Of a stretch of DNA of 50,166 nt, positions 43,401-49,875 are shown piece by piece. A program made the position numbers and the translations under genes. Under the pieces are notes generated by a model. That model ran no database searches. It was not told the origin of the DNA and worked only from the letters and a program-made list of their open reading frames with translations. The first letter of the stretch is position 1, and each line of letters starts with the position of its first letter. Source of the DNA: UBA1189 sp045594245 (lineage in GTDB: Bacteria > Bacteroidota > Bacteroidia > Bacteroidales > Bacteroidaceae); contig JAZNYG010000001.1 in the NCBI GenBank assembly GCA_045594245.1, forward strand, positions 1 through 50,166, in the 5' to 3' direction.

Positions 43401-43410
43401 CACTTTTTAA
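37471..43410 (+). CDS. 1979-residue outer-membrane protein of about ten tandem beta-barrel-like modules
   Basis: Signal peptide residues 1-33 (ending LRGLAQ). Then come modules of 170-220 residues each, all alternating beta strands with aromatic girdles. N module about 34-256; type A about 257-453, 871-1046, 1247-1421 and 1619-1797; type B about 453-670, 671-870, 1046-1246, 1421-1618 and 1797-1979. Type A modules end MEYAMNERRFRSKIH; type B contain GEYRFSPYSGVRMLLNHN and YLFDLSTLLQGYTSDRKW and end MGVKYTF. The protein ends LGLKYTF with a terminal Phe, the usual signal for barrel insertion. Each module would suit an eight-strand barrel; a pair could instead make one larger barrel. Modules A2-B3 and A3-B4 are nearly identical. 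I know no named family for the whole chain. Confidence 0.75.
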   Translation: MRDKIMQQQRGGILKFLIVSICLCTFPLRGLAQNNLTEDDVQTTDFKPGNFGFNAVDITQGRFQYSDSIEYRNKGFFDHLSLGVLGRYDRILNRGMMDFRPALNYGIYLSKELSKNHGLRLQLHTGSYYTPNPAVRLNKYQAEMLYSFNWTRYFGGYNPYRNIEAVTNIGLGGYLSNCLNESEIGALLLFGAGLRFKLTPLFSLNVDPFVALTDDGIDHSGDQNFHGYDILYGTDVSLAYTFDNELSLAQLRQLETKNYLDFGIGSQFGLNAKIPFWQSADPKLRLGFTRRFQGGMGLRLAGNISANSWNRSLYDADNMLPAYELHHKSALLGGSLDVMLNPHTLITGRDDQRYEWNLLAGWEYGKMIKTGYIPGKTVNTTYDGFSAGMLFRYIYDENTAFYLEPRFTFANYDVPFEGYVNHHNESYFSVLAGMQYGSNEYRFLGRKSQPAPFMPNLSLSLTGGQNFLFLADEMMDKNRLDFMAGIAGEILFTPYSGLRLSADYSRLNHKGLYNYSSIASSSNGGEMYNGLASVNYNYLNLSADYLFSISTLLQGYTYDRKWDFSLAMGPVYSLRLSEQGNLVDAGESNDAIAVDYSGVATSSLGLQIGLPVGYRLTPHWNVFFEPRARFYAAEFNKNAHVGGLTRILNSQVGMKYTLNDRYRTVKHGSEDFTPTFSLLMLAGGDKLISPLLSGESSNFDLSVGLGGEYRFSPLSGARLTFFHNEQSGRAIRYNGNGIGDYSATYLDIAAEYLFDFTSLLNGYTSDRKWTVNLGAGPVYTVRLAMDNSEGMSMASLGKHAWGAQLGFPITYSIDEQWGLSLAPYARLFSADYWGEKSMKNSLSVFMNTQLGVKYTLDGEPAIDKVDADDAVDFVAFSLGAQYAANSSLAFGNTGGSHLGIGFGKWFNSTLGIRFAGYFGENSYTSVKYANDYDVLLKSVRLGGHIDFLFNPFALQSGYEPSRFSANLLAGVEAGFSMDKNWHTHVDNRTYNALGAGMQFRYNTDENHSLYVEPRYTFGEDLFSLTAGMEYAMNERRFRSKIHHLGEFSPTFSLSFLGGLDYLVNPATFAGSTNFDMSTGIAGEYRFSPYSGVRMLLNHNTMSGTKYQKGALADYSATYLNVAAEYLFDLSTLLQGYTSDRKWSIGLGAGPVFTTRLARDDSKGMSSTVTGRRAFGGQVSIPVTYAFNEQWGLSLEPRGRMFAASFSSRDLSDYPTVLLNTQMGVKYTFNDRTLQVLPEDAEDKEGYDFVSFNIGSQYETGTGLSLGSTSGIQFGAGIGRWVNSLLGFRLTGYFGDNNYTSIKYADAYDVLLKSVRLGGHADILFNPFALQGGYETSRFSANLLAGIEAGWAIDKNWHTHVDNRTYNAIGAGMQLRYNTDENHSLYVEPRYTFGENIFSLTAGMEYAMNERKFRSKIHYIGEFKPAFSLSFLGGLDYLVNPATFAGSANLDMSTGIAGEYRFSPYSGVRMLLNHNTMSGTKYQRGALADYSATYLNVAAEYLFDLSTLLQGYTSDRKWSIGLGAGPVFTTRLAQDHSKDMVFDVTGKRAFGGQVSVPVTYAFNEQWGVSLEPRARMFAASFSSRDLSDYPTVLVNTQMGVRYTFGDKALLFDDEEDKSYDFVNFNMGVRYAGGTNMSFASTSDFQLGVGVGRWMSPSVGVRLVGEVAANNHHALQYNTDAVTYERLLKSARISGRFDFLINPIAMLGMNEYTQWSANLVAGWEAGLKMNKVRPESYVDNQTYNAFATGIQLRYNTDEHHALYVEPRYTFGEQLFSVTAGMEFAMNEHRFQSKAHYLGEFKPYKAISFQGGVNHQLRTVTYAGASELDFNFGVSGEYHFSPYSGARASVDYAHITNTTMHNQDLIDYDFGNVNVSVDYLFDLSTLLAGYTKERQIDVALAMGPVLSSRLSEGYELMNKLSSTSLGAQFSVPVQWHINNNWGISLEPRARMFSKNYANLSYKANVGKTTKLIDVQLGLKYTF
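40084..42333 (+). repeat. two tandem 1125-bp copies within the multi-barrel gene
   Basis: Copy 1 is 40084-41208 and copy 2 is 41209-42333. Matching landmarks (TTTCAGTCCCTATTCTGGAG at 40725 and 41850; TGGCATACTCATGT at 40411 and 41536) are exactly 1125 bases apart, which is 375 codons. Long stretches agree even at third codon positions, pointing to recent duplication or ongoing gene conversion. Confidence 0.9.
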
Positions 43411-43438
43411 TTAACGTATATAATACAATACATATACA

Positions 43439-45166
43439 ATGAATAGAATTAAGATTACTCTCCTTTGCTTGTGCGTTTTTTCGTTGTCGCCTATAGCAAA
43501 AGGTATAGCACAAAGTGATGCCGTAGCTGTTGACACTCTTGGCACTGATATGTCGGCTGATAGTGTCGCTATTGATAGTATTGCAATAGAACAAACTGTT
43601 GCAGACTCTATAGATACGTCTGTAACTACGGCGATTCCTGCATCTGTAGATAGTCTAACTAACGATACTTTGGTATATCATTTGATTCCAGAAGCTGAGT
43701 TGCCAGACTCTTTGATATATAGTATCGCGATATACGAAGAACTTTCCAATGACTCTAACTTTGTATTGGCGTATTATCCATGGAAGATGGTTTTTGATAG
43801 TCATGCTGTTCATCGTATTGATATTTATGATAAAGGGATTAGTATTCTGAATGGATTGATTGAGACTACCCAAGATTCTATTCAGAAGGAGATATATCTT
43901 GACGAGCTGATGAATGTCTATGATGTGTGGTATGAACTTTCAGATATATTAAATTCACGTATTGATAATCCGTATTCAAGAGGGTTGATAAAGAGTGAAA
44001 AAGCGCGTCGATATATCGAAAATATGCCGTTAGTCTATGGTCTTGGCCTTGACTCAATATCATCAGAGAATGTTATGGAGCCTTACGCTCTCAGATTATA
44101 TGATTATTTGAAGGAGGCGGTTCTTGAACATGATGGTAAGGGGGATATACAATATCGTTTGCCTGACTACTTCTATAGTGTTGCTCGTTCACGTTTTGTC
44201 TATTATTATAATAGGCACTTAAAAGCAATGGAAACATTTGGAGCTGCTTATGATTCTACTTTAATAGATAAGCATAAAGAGGCCTATGTAGCGGATTATA
44301 ATTCTGCTTTTGCTAGTCAAGACTCTTTGATTTTTTGTCTTAATGATATTCTTGGTAGTGCAATGTTGGACAATGATCCACGTATAGGTGTTCAAAACAA
44401 CCAAGAACGAATAAGAAACACTTATCAAGATGATATTACGAGGATGAATATTCAAAGTGGTGACTGTGAAACATTGGAAATGGAGTTTGAAAATCAATTC
44501 TATGAGAAGAATACAGATCCTAGTTGGCTGAAATTCGTAATTGCTTCATTGCAAAGTTGTCAAGATTCATATATCTATTTATTAGCTTTGGAGACATATG
44601 TGAATATGATACCTGAAGATGAAGATATGTTGGCCGATATTACTAAAAAACGTGCTTCGTTAGCTAAGATATATAAAGATGCAGGTCGTTACCCTGATGC
44701 AATAAAGCAGTACCAACAACTTGCTGCCGATGAGAAAGATTCCAAGAAGAAAGCTCTGAGATATTATGAGATTGCTGATATTTATCTCAAGCAAAGAAAC
44801 TATAATAATGTTGTAACAAATTGTAGAAGAGCAATAAAACTTTTGCCAGAGTTTGCAAATGCTTATTATTACTTGGGTGCTGCTATGGGACAGTTGACTT
44901 GGATGAAAGGTGACCCGACGATGAATTCGTTTGTTCAATTGTTGGCTATTGATAAGTACGAGAAAGCGTTAGAACTAGTGCGTGCAAATGCAAATGATCC
45001 TGCGCTGCGGATTTATAATTCGACAAAAGAGAGTACTATTTTGGATGCAATAGAGTCTGCTAAGAATGCGGCTCCAAGTAAAGCTGATGCCTTCTTTACT
45101 GGTAAGCAAGAAGGGGATGTACTAAATATCTTTGGTGAACAAGTCAGAGTACGTTTCTACAAATAG
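43439..45166 (+). CDS. exported TPR protein, last gene of the envelope operon
   Basis: 575 residues with a signal peptide (MNRIKITLLCLCVFSLSPIA) cleaved near KGIAQ. Residues 26-70 are an Asp/Ser/Ala/Ile-rich spacer (DSVAIDSIAIEQTVADSID) resembling the DS repeats of the first gene of the operon. The middle is helical. Residues about 410-485 are tetratricopeptide repeats: LAKIYKDAGRYPDAIKQYQQ, then YYEIADIYLKQRNYNNVVTN and LPEFANAYYYLGAAMG. The end, FFTGKQEGDVLNIFGEQVRV, matches the ends of other Bacteroidales periplasmic TPR proteins. A periplasmic assembly or chaperone role for its operon partners is inferred. Starts 28 bases after the multi-barrel gene; a strong hairpin follows. Confidence 0.78.
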   Translation: MNRIKITLLCLCVFSLSPIAKGIAQSDAVAVDTLGTDMSADSVAIDSIAIEQTVADSIDTSVTTAIPASVDSLTNDTLVYHLIPEAELPDSLIYSIAIYEELSNDSNFVLAYYPWKMVFDSHAVHRIDIYDKGISILNGLIETTQDSIQKEIYLDELMNVYDVWYELSDILNSRIDNPYSRGLIKSEKARRYIENMPLVYGLGLDSISSENVMEPYALRLYDYLKEAVLEHDGKGDIQYRLPDYFYSVARSRFVYYYNRHLKAMETFGAAYDSTLIDKHKEAYVADYNSAFASQDSLIFCLNDILGSAMLDNDPRIGVQNNQERIRNTYQDDITRMNIQSGDCETLEMEFENQFYEKNTDPSWLKFVIASLQSCQDSYIYLLALETYVNMIPEDEDMLADITKKRASLAKIYKDAGRYPDAIKQYQQLAADEKDSKKKALRYYEIADIYLKQRNYNNVVTNCRRAIKLLPEFANAYYYLGAAMGQLTWMKGDPTMNSFVQLLAIDKYEKALELVRANANDPALRIYNSTKESTILDAIESAKNAAPSKADAFFTGKQEGDVLNIFGEQVRVRFYK

Positions 45167-45192
45167 TGTACTTGAAGAATTTTTGGTAATTT

Positions 45193-45224
45193 AATGATGG
45201 CTTGCAATGTTGCAAGCCATCATT
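45193..45224 (+). terminator. terminator of the envelope operon
   Basis: AATGATGGCTTGCAA and TTGCAAGCCATCATT form a perfect 15-bp stem around TG, followed by GTTTAAGTT. It lies 26 bases after the TPR gene stop and marks the operon end. Confidence 0.88.
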
Positions 45225-45284
45225 GTTTAAGTTGTGGGTTTAATACTGCAAAAGATGAAATAATCAACTGATGTGTAAATACTG

Positions 45285-45315
45285 TTTGTTATTTCACTCA
45301 GATTTTGTATCTTCG
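45285..45315 (+). promoter_or_regulatory. promoter of argF'-argB
   Basis: TTTG (45285-45288), 19 bases, then TATCTTCG (45308-45315), one mismatch from TAnnTTTG. It overlaps a TTG that could be read as a start at 45305, so the true start is ATG 45341. Confidence 0.65.
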
Positions 45316-45340
45316 CATATCATTTTGCATATCACTATTT

Positions 45341-46300
45341 ATGAAAAAATTTACCTGCGTACAAGACATAGGCAACCTGCACGATGCAGTAGCCGAGGCA
45401 CTCGCTATCAAGAAAGACCGCTTCGCCCACGTGGAGCTGGGCCGTAACAAGACCCTCATGATGATCTTCTTCAACTCGTCGCTCCGTACCCGACTGAGCA
45501 CACAGAAGGCCGCGATGAACCTGGGCATGAACGTCATCGTGCTTGACGTAAATCAAGGCGCATGGAAGCTCGAGACCGAGCGCGGCGTCATCATGGACGG
45601 CGACAAGGCCGAACACCTCCTCGAGGCTATCCCCGTAATGGGCTCCTATTGCGACATCATCGGCGTGCGCTCCTTTGCCGGGCTCACCAACAAGGCCGAG
45701 GACTACGAGGAGCGCATCATCGAGCAGTTTATCCGCTACTCGGGCCGTCCCGTATTTAGCATGGAGGCTGCCACACGCCATCCCCTGCAGAGCTTTGCCG
45801 ACCTCATCACCATTGAGGAGCACAAGCGCACCGAACACCCCAAGGTCGTGCTCACTTGGGCACCCCATCCCAAGGCATTGCCACAAGCTGTGCCCAACTC
45901 GTTTGCCGAGTGGATGAACGCCACCGACTACGACTTCGTCATCGCCAACCCCGAGGGCTATGACCTCGCTCCTGAGTTTGTGGGTAAGGCCAAGGTAACC
46001 CATGACCAGGACGAGGCGCTGCGCGGAGCCGACTTCGTGTATGCCAAGAACTGGAGTGCCTACGCCGACCCCAACTACGGCAAGGTGCTCTCCACCGACC
46101 GCTCATGGACCATCAGCACCGAGAAGATGGCACTCACCAACAATGCATTCTTCATGCACTGCCTGCCCGTGCGCCGCAACATGATTGTCACCGACGACGT
46201 CATCGAAGCGCCCACCAGCCTCGTCATCCCCGAAGCGGCCAACCGCGAGATTTCGGCAACAGTAGTGCTGAAACGACTGCTTGAAGGGTTGAAAAGATGA
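45341..46300 (+). CDS. argF': N-acylornithine carbamoyltransferase (acetyl or succinyl)
   Basis: 319 residues. It carbamoylates an N-acylated ornithine in the arginine pathway used by Bacteroidota and Xanthomonas. Motifs are FFNSSLRTRLSTQ (carbamoyl phosphate site, residues 44-56), MEAATRHPLQSFADL (about 146-160) and FMHCLPVRRNM (near the C-terminus). The Bacteroides fragilis enzyme uses N-succinylornithine and has Pro at residue 90, while the Xanthomonas acetylornithine enzyme has Glu at the matching place. Here residue 90 is Ala (GDKAEHLLEA), so the acyl group cannot be called. Its stop lies in a 7-base array. First gene of an argF'-argB operon. Confidence 0.92.
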   Translation: MKKFTCVQDIGNLHDAVAEALAIKKDRFAHVELGRNKTLMMIFFNSSLRTRLSTQKAAMNLGMNVIVLDVNQGAWKLETERGVIMDGDKAEHLLEAIPVMGSYCDIIGVRSFAGLTNKAEDYEERIIEQFIRYSGRPVFSMEAATRHPLQSFADLITIEEHKRTEHPKVVLTWAPHPKALPQAVPNSFAEWMNATDYDFVIANPEGYDLAPEFVGKAKVTHDQDEALRGADFVYAKNWSAYADPNYGKVLSTDRSWTISTEKMALTNNAFFMHCLPVRRNMIVTDDVIEAPTSLVIPEAANREISATVVLKRLLEGLKR

Positions 46301-46315
46301 AAGTTGAAAGATTAA
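46281..46315. repeat. 7-nt tandem array (GTTGAAA) across the argF' stop codon
   Basis: TTGAAGG, GTTGAAA, AGATGAA, AGTTGAA, AGATTAA in 7-base register. It encodes the end of ArgF', contains its TGA (46298-46300), and ends 8 bases before the argB ATG. Confidence 0.8.
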
Positions 46316-46323
46316 CGCGAATC

Positions 46324-47094
46324 ATGATAAAAGTAGTTAAGATCGGCGGTAATGTTATTGACGACGCTGCCGCACTGGAACGATTCCTCACCAAGTTTGC
46401 CGCCCTTGAAGGTCCCAAGATGCTCATCCATGGCGGCGGCAAGCTAGCTACACGCTTGAGCACCCAGCTGGGCATAGAGACACAGATGATTGATGGGCGC
46501 CGCGTCACCGACCGTGACACACTCGATGTAGTCACTATGGTATATGCTGGCCTCGTCAACAAACAGATAGTGGCACGCCTCGGTGCCCTCGGCTGCAAGG
46601 CCATAGGCCTCTCGGGAGCCGACGCCAACGTCATCCCAGCCGTGCGCCGCGCTCCCAAGCCCATCGACTATGGCTATGTGGGCGATATCGTGACCGAGCG
46701 CATGAACGTGCCCTTCCTCGCCTCACTCGTGGAGCAGGGCATTGTACCCGTCTTCTGCGCCATCACCCACGACGAGCAGGGCTCGCTCCTCAACAGCAAT
46801 GCCGACAGCGTAGCCTCGGCCGTAGCCGTAGCAGCCTCGAAGATACAACCAACGAACCTCATCTTCTGCCTTGAGAAGAACGGCGTACTCACCGATGTGG
46901 ACGACGACCGCAGCGTAATCCCCACCATCACCCGCGACAGCTTTGCCACCCTGCGTGCCGACGGCACCGTTAACAAGGGCATGCTGCCCAAAATTGAAGG
47001 AGCCTTCCGCGCCATCGATGGCGGCGTACATTGTGTGGTCATCAAGCATGCCGATAACCTAGATAACGATTTGGAGACCCGCATTGTGGAATAA
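46324..47094 (+). CDS. argB: acetylglutamate kinase (N-acylglutamate kinase)
   Basis: 256 residues. ArgB phosphorylates N-acylglutamate, the second step of arginine synthesis. I start it at ATG 46324, giving MIKVVKIGGNVIDD; an upstream ATG (46297) would add nine residues that are just the 7-base array translated. Motifs are KIGGNVIDD (phosphate site, residue 6 on), LIHGGGKLATRLSTQLG, GLSGADANVIPAVRR, LLNSNADSVASAVAVA and LEKNGVLTDVDDDRSVI. It fits the amino-acid kinase family throughout. With ArgF' it must use the same acyl group, acetyl or succinyl. Ends well before a strong two-way terminator. Confidence 0.94.
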   Translation: MIKVVKIGGNVIDDAAALERFLTKFAALEGPKMLIHGGGKLATRLSTQLGIETQMIDGRRVTDRDTLDVVTMVYAGLVNKQIVARLGALGCKAIGLSGADANVIPAVRRAPKPIDYGYVGDIVTERMNVPFLASLVEQGIVPVFCAITHDEQGSLLNSNADSVASAVAVAASKIQPTNLIFCLEKNGVLTDVDDDRSVIPTITRDSFATLRADGTVNKGMLPKIEGAFRAIDGGVHCVVIKHADNLDNDLETRIVE

Positions 47095-47210
47095 CGAATA
47101 AGTGTTTTTTGATCCTACAGACCTTTACTTGTAGGAACGACCTAAAAAATAATCATTCTCTGTACTGAGCAATAACTCTATTTGTTAATGGATGTGTCGT
47201 AATGCAACAT

Positions 47211-47247
47211 AAAGAATCAGGAACCACGGTTCCAGATTCTTTTTTTT
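47211..47247. terminator. bidirectional terminator between argB and the AraC gene
   Basis: AAAGAATC, GGAACC, GGTTCC and GATTCTTT form a stem with two symmetric A bulges, flanked by A and T runs on either side, so it works in both directions. Confidence 0.88.
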
Positions 47248-47257
47248 GTTGGGGAAC

Positions 47258-48121
47258 TCACACCGTCAGCCGCTTCGGAGTTGTCCCCGTATGCATCTTG
47301 AAGAACTGCACAAAGGCCGATGGGGTGGAGAAGTTGAGCCTGTCGGCAATCTCCAGCACGGTGAGGTCGGTGGTGCGCAGCAGCATGGCGGCCTCGATGA
47401 GCAGCGCTTCGTGTATCCAGTCCAGGATGGGCCGGCCCGTGATGCGCTTGATGGCTGTGGAGAGGTATTTGGGTGTGAGGTTCAGGCGGTTGGCATAGTA
47501 GTGCACGGTGTGTTCCTCGCGGAAGTGCAGCGCCAGCAGGCGGAAGAAGCGGTCGCTGAGGCTCTCGTGGCGGATGGTCATGTCGGGCTGCAGGTGATAG
47601 ATGCGCTCATATTCGCCCAGTATCTCCAGTATGAGGGCGCTGAAGATGGCGCTCACAATCTCGCGTTGGTAGCGCCCCTCCTCGTGCATCTCCTTATGGA
47701 TGAAGCGGTAGTAGCTGTGCAGGTCATCGAACTTGGCATCGGTGAGCGTGATTACCGCCCGGTAGCGCGAGTAGCCGAAGAAGTTGGTGTCCACGGGCGA
47801 GGGCAGCCGCAGGATATACTCGGGCAGCAGGGCTATGAGGTTGTTCTCGGTGAGCAGCACCGGCTCTATGTAGTTGATGAGCTGGTTCTCGGAGAGCACG
47901 ATCACGTTGTTTCCCTCCACTCGGTACTCCTTGCCATTGATGACCACACGCCCGCCCCTGCCCTTACAGAGGATGATGATGAAGCCGCCCTTGAGGAGCA
48001 GGTTGGTAGCTTCCTTGTGTGGCAAGTGCAGGTCGAGGTTGATGAGGAAATCCTTGCCACCGCCCTCGGCGATGAGCCGTGCCACGTCGATGTGCTCGAT
48101 ATTGTCGCGAAGTTTCTCCAT
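47258..48121 (-). CDS. AraC-family transcription regulator
   Basis: 287 residues from ATG 48121 (MEKLRDNIEHIDVARLIAEG). A TTG at 48151 is too close to the likely transcription start. Residues about 20-160 are a cupin-like sensing domain (HLPHKEATNLLLKGGFIIIL). The C-terminal 100 residues are a double helix-turn-helix: LALHFREEHTVHYYANRLNL, then TPKYLSTAIKRITGRPILDW with IHEALLIEAAMLLRTTDLTV and LEIADRLNFSTPSAFVQFFK. The last helix ends KMHTGTTPKRLTV, as in typical AraC proteins. The ligand and targets are unknown; it is read away from the tRNA-like region and has no operon partner. Confidence 0.9.
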   Translation of the reverse strand: MEKLRDNIEHIDVARLIAEGGGKDFLINLDLHLPHKEATNLLLKGGFIIILCKGRGGRVVINGKEYRVEGNNVIVLSENQLINYIEPVLLTENNLIALLPEYILRLPSPVDTNFFGYSRYRAVITLTDAKFDDLHSYYRFIHKEMHEEGRYQREIVSAIFSALILEILGEYERIYHLQPDMTIRHESLSDRFFRLLALHFREEHTVHYYANRLNLTPKYLSTAIKRITGRPILDWIHEALLIEAAMLLRTTDLTVLEIADRLNFSTPSAFVQFFKMHTGTTPKRLTV

Positions 48122-48162
48122 AGCAGCGTGTGAAAGCGAAGTTCGGAACAACTTTCTTGCAA

Positions 48163-48170
48163 CAAATGTA
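48163..48170 (-). promoter_or_regulatory. -7 element of the AraC gene
   Basis: Minus-strand TACATTTG, 42 bases before ATG 48121. No clear -33 partner. Confidence 0.5.
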
Positions 48171-48360
48171 CGAAACTTCCGCTATATAGCTTTGCTTCGC
48201 AATGCTAAAAAACTATAAATCCGCCGTGCTTCCTTGTCTTGTGCTTCGTTTTTTTTTTTGTAACCGTTGATATTTCTGTACAAATCACAAAGATTCTTAA
48301 AGAGGAGATTTTGAACATTTCTGTGCCAAAAAATGCAATCTCCCTTTGGGCACATATCTC

Positions 48361-48368
48361 TACCTTTG
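48361..48368 (+). promoter_or_regulatory. -7 element upstream of the tRNA-like element
   Basis: TACCTTTG followed by CA, the canonical Bacteroidota -7 context. A start near 48376 would put the tRNA-like sequence at the beginning of the transcript. TTTG at 48345-48348 is too close to be its -33. Confidence 0.5.
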
Positions 48369-48397
48369 CAGCGATAATGTCTTTTTTCCAGTGTATG

Positions 48398-48480
48398 GCC
48401 GATGTAGTTCAATACAGAACACTCATTCCCCAAACGCGTTGAATGGAATGGTAGATACAGGTTTAAGTCCTGTCATCGGC
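48398..48480 (+). ncRNA. tRNA-like element, degenerate tRNA or novel small RNA
   Basis: The 83 bases fold as a partial cloverleaf. GCCGATG (48398-48404) and CATCGGC (48474-48480) make a perfect 7-bp acceptor stem. TA is followed by a D-arm GTTC/GAAC with a loop of only 6 bases and no GG. The T-arm is ACAGG, loop TTTAAGT, CCTGT (48457-48473), perfect. The 35 bases between them do not form a regular 5+7 anticodon arm: CTCAT faces ACGCG with two mismatches, while CATTCC and GGAATG can pair around a 15-base loop. No 3' CCA follows (ACTG instead). The rest of the 722-base gap 48122-48843 holds promoters but no gene I can support. Confidence 0.5.
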
Positions 48481-48796
48481 ACTGTTAGTATCCGCTTTGA
48501 CGGGTAATGTAAGGTTTCACTAACCGAAACGCCTGTAAATTCCGTACAAAAAATCCGTAGCAATTTGTAAGGCAATTTCTTTGATTTGCTTACACGGCGC
48601 AGAAATTGGAAGCATAGGCTTGCCCAACTCAAAAACATATAAGCTCAAAAACTAAGTCTTTTGCTTACTTCCTGCATTTCCCTAATGCCTCGTGGCTGCG
48701 TTCTTTTTGTTGCCCTTGGGGATTGGGCGGATTGAGGGCAAGGAGAAAGGATTATAACGCAAGCGAACAAAGTTACAGATTAATGGCAGGCGCAAA

Positions 48797-48826
48797 CTTG
48801 CAGTTACGGAAATATCATTATCTTTG
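48797..48826 (+). promoter_or_regulatory. promoter of the RhuM-Doc gene
   Basis: CTTG (48797-48800), 18 bases, then TATCTTTG (48819-48826). Transcription would begin about 48833, so the TTG at 48835 is unlikely and ATG 48844 is the start. Confidence 0.65.
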
Positions 48827-48843
48827 CATATATTTTGCAAGGT

Positions 48844-49830
48844 ATGACAAACGAGATAATCATCTACCAAACCGAAGACGGACAGACACAGATTGATGTC
48901 CGCATGGAAAATGAAACGGTGTGGCTTACACAAGCGCAGATGGCCGAGTTGTTCAATACTGATAGGACATCAATTGTGCGCCACATCAACAATATTTATA
49001 AGACTGAGGAATTAGAACGAGAAGCAACCTGTGCAAAAATTGCACAAGTTCAAATTGAAGGCAGCAGAAGTGTCACACGTACAATTCCCTACTTCAATCT
49101 TGACATGATAATTTCTGTAGGCTATCGAGTCAATTCTAAGCGCGGCGTACAATTCCGCCAATGGGCCAACCGCGTACTGAAGCAATATCTCGTAAAGGGC
49201 TATGCCGTGAACGAGCGTCGTGTGCAAGAACACTATACCGAACTGCGCCAGTTGGTGCAGATATTGGGCCGCACGATAAGCAGCCAAGAGCAGTTGAGCA
49301 AACAAGAGAATCAAGACCTGCTCGATGTGGTGGTAGACTATACCTATGCCCTCGACACACTCGACAACTACGACTACGAACGCCTCACCATAGATCGCAC
49401 CACAAGCGAAGAATCCTTCCATGCTACTTACGAAGGTGCCATGAAAGAGATAGACCGCCTACGCGAGAAGTTTGGCGGCAGCCGATGGTTTGGCAACGAG
49501 AAGGATGACTCTTTCAAGAGTAGTATCGGGCAGATATATCAAACTTTTGGTGGAGAGGAACTATATCCTTCTGTCGAGGAGAAAGCAGCCATGTTGCTCT
49601 ATCTCGTCACAAAAAATCATTCTTTCAGTGACGGCAACAAACGTATTGCTGCCACACTATTCCTTTGGTTCCTCAATGGCAACCGCATCCTCTATCGCCC
49701 TGACGGAACCAAACGCCTTGCCGATAACACCCTTGTGGCCCTCACCCTTATGATTGCCGAGAGCAAGACCGAGGAGAAAGATGTGATGGTAAAGGTGGTG
49801 GTGAACTTGATTAACCAACAAAACTCATAA
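48844..49830 (+). CDS. rhuM: RhuM-family protein with a C-terminal Doc/Fic domain
   Basis: 328 residues. The N-terminal 115 residues match RhuM proteins and are likely DNA-binding: VWLTQAQMAELFNTDRTSIV, then RHINNIYKTEELE and YRVNSKRGVQFRQWANRVLK with QYLVKGYAVNERR. A helical linker follows (130-195). The C-terminal third is a Doc-type Fic fold with the active motif HSFSDGNKR (259-267), close to HxFxDANKR of the Doc kinase rather than the HPFxxGNGR of AMP-transferring Fic enzymes. Fic/Doc domains modify target proteins with phosphate or nucleotides. No antitoxin gene is adjacent, so the N-terminal domain may control the C-terminal one. The family is often carried on islands. Confidence 0.85.
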   Translation: MTNEIIIYQTEDGQTQIDVRMENETVWLTQAQMAELFNTDRTSIVRHINNIYKTEELEREATCAKIAQVQIEGSRSVTRTIPYFNLDMIISVGYRVNSKRGVQFRQWANRVLKQYLVKGYAVNERRVQEHYTELRQLVQILGRTISSQEQLSKQENQDLLDVVVDYTYALDTLDNYDYERLTIDRTTSEESFHATYEGAMKEIDRLREKFGGSRWFGNEKDDSFKSSIGQIYQTFGGEELYPSVEEKAAMLLYLVTKNHSFSDGNKRIAATLFLWFLNGNRILYRPDGTKRLADNTLVALTLMIAESKTEEKDVMVKVVVNLINQQNS

Positions 49831-49875
49831 AGATTGTTCGAAGATAAATTCACAGAAGGCCTTCGAAGTAAGGCG

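Noticed and set aside
32060..45166. Classical Mfa/Fim fimbrial operon
   Set aside because: DUF3575 and OmpA-like parts fit, but no FimA/Mfa1-type pilin or lipoprotein pilin precursor is present.
45305..45340. N-terminal extension of ArgF' from a TTG
   Set aside because: It overlaps the promoter -7 element; the family start is MKKFTCVQDIGN at 45341.
46297..46323. N-terminal extension of ArgB
   Set aside because: The extra residues translate the heptad array and precede the conserved MIKVVKIGG start.
48239..48442. A 67-codon frame in the 0.7-kb gene-poor region
   Set aside because: It has a low-complexity start, no recognisable domain, and runs into the tRNA-like element.
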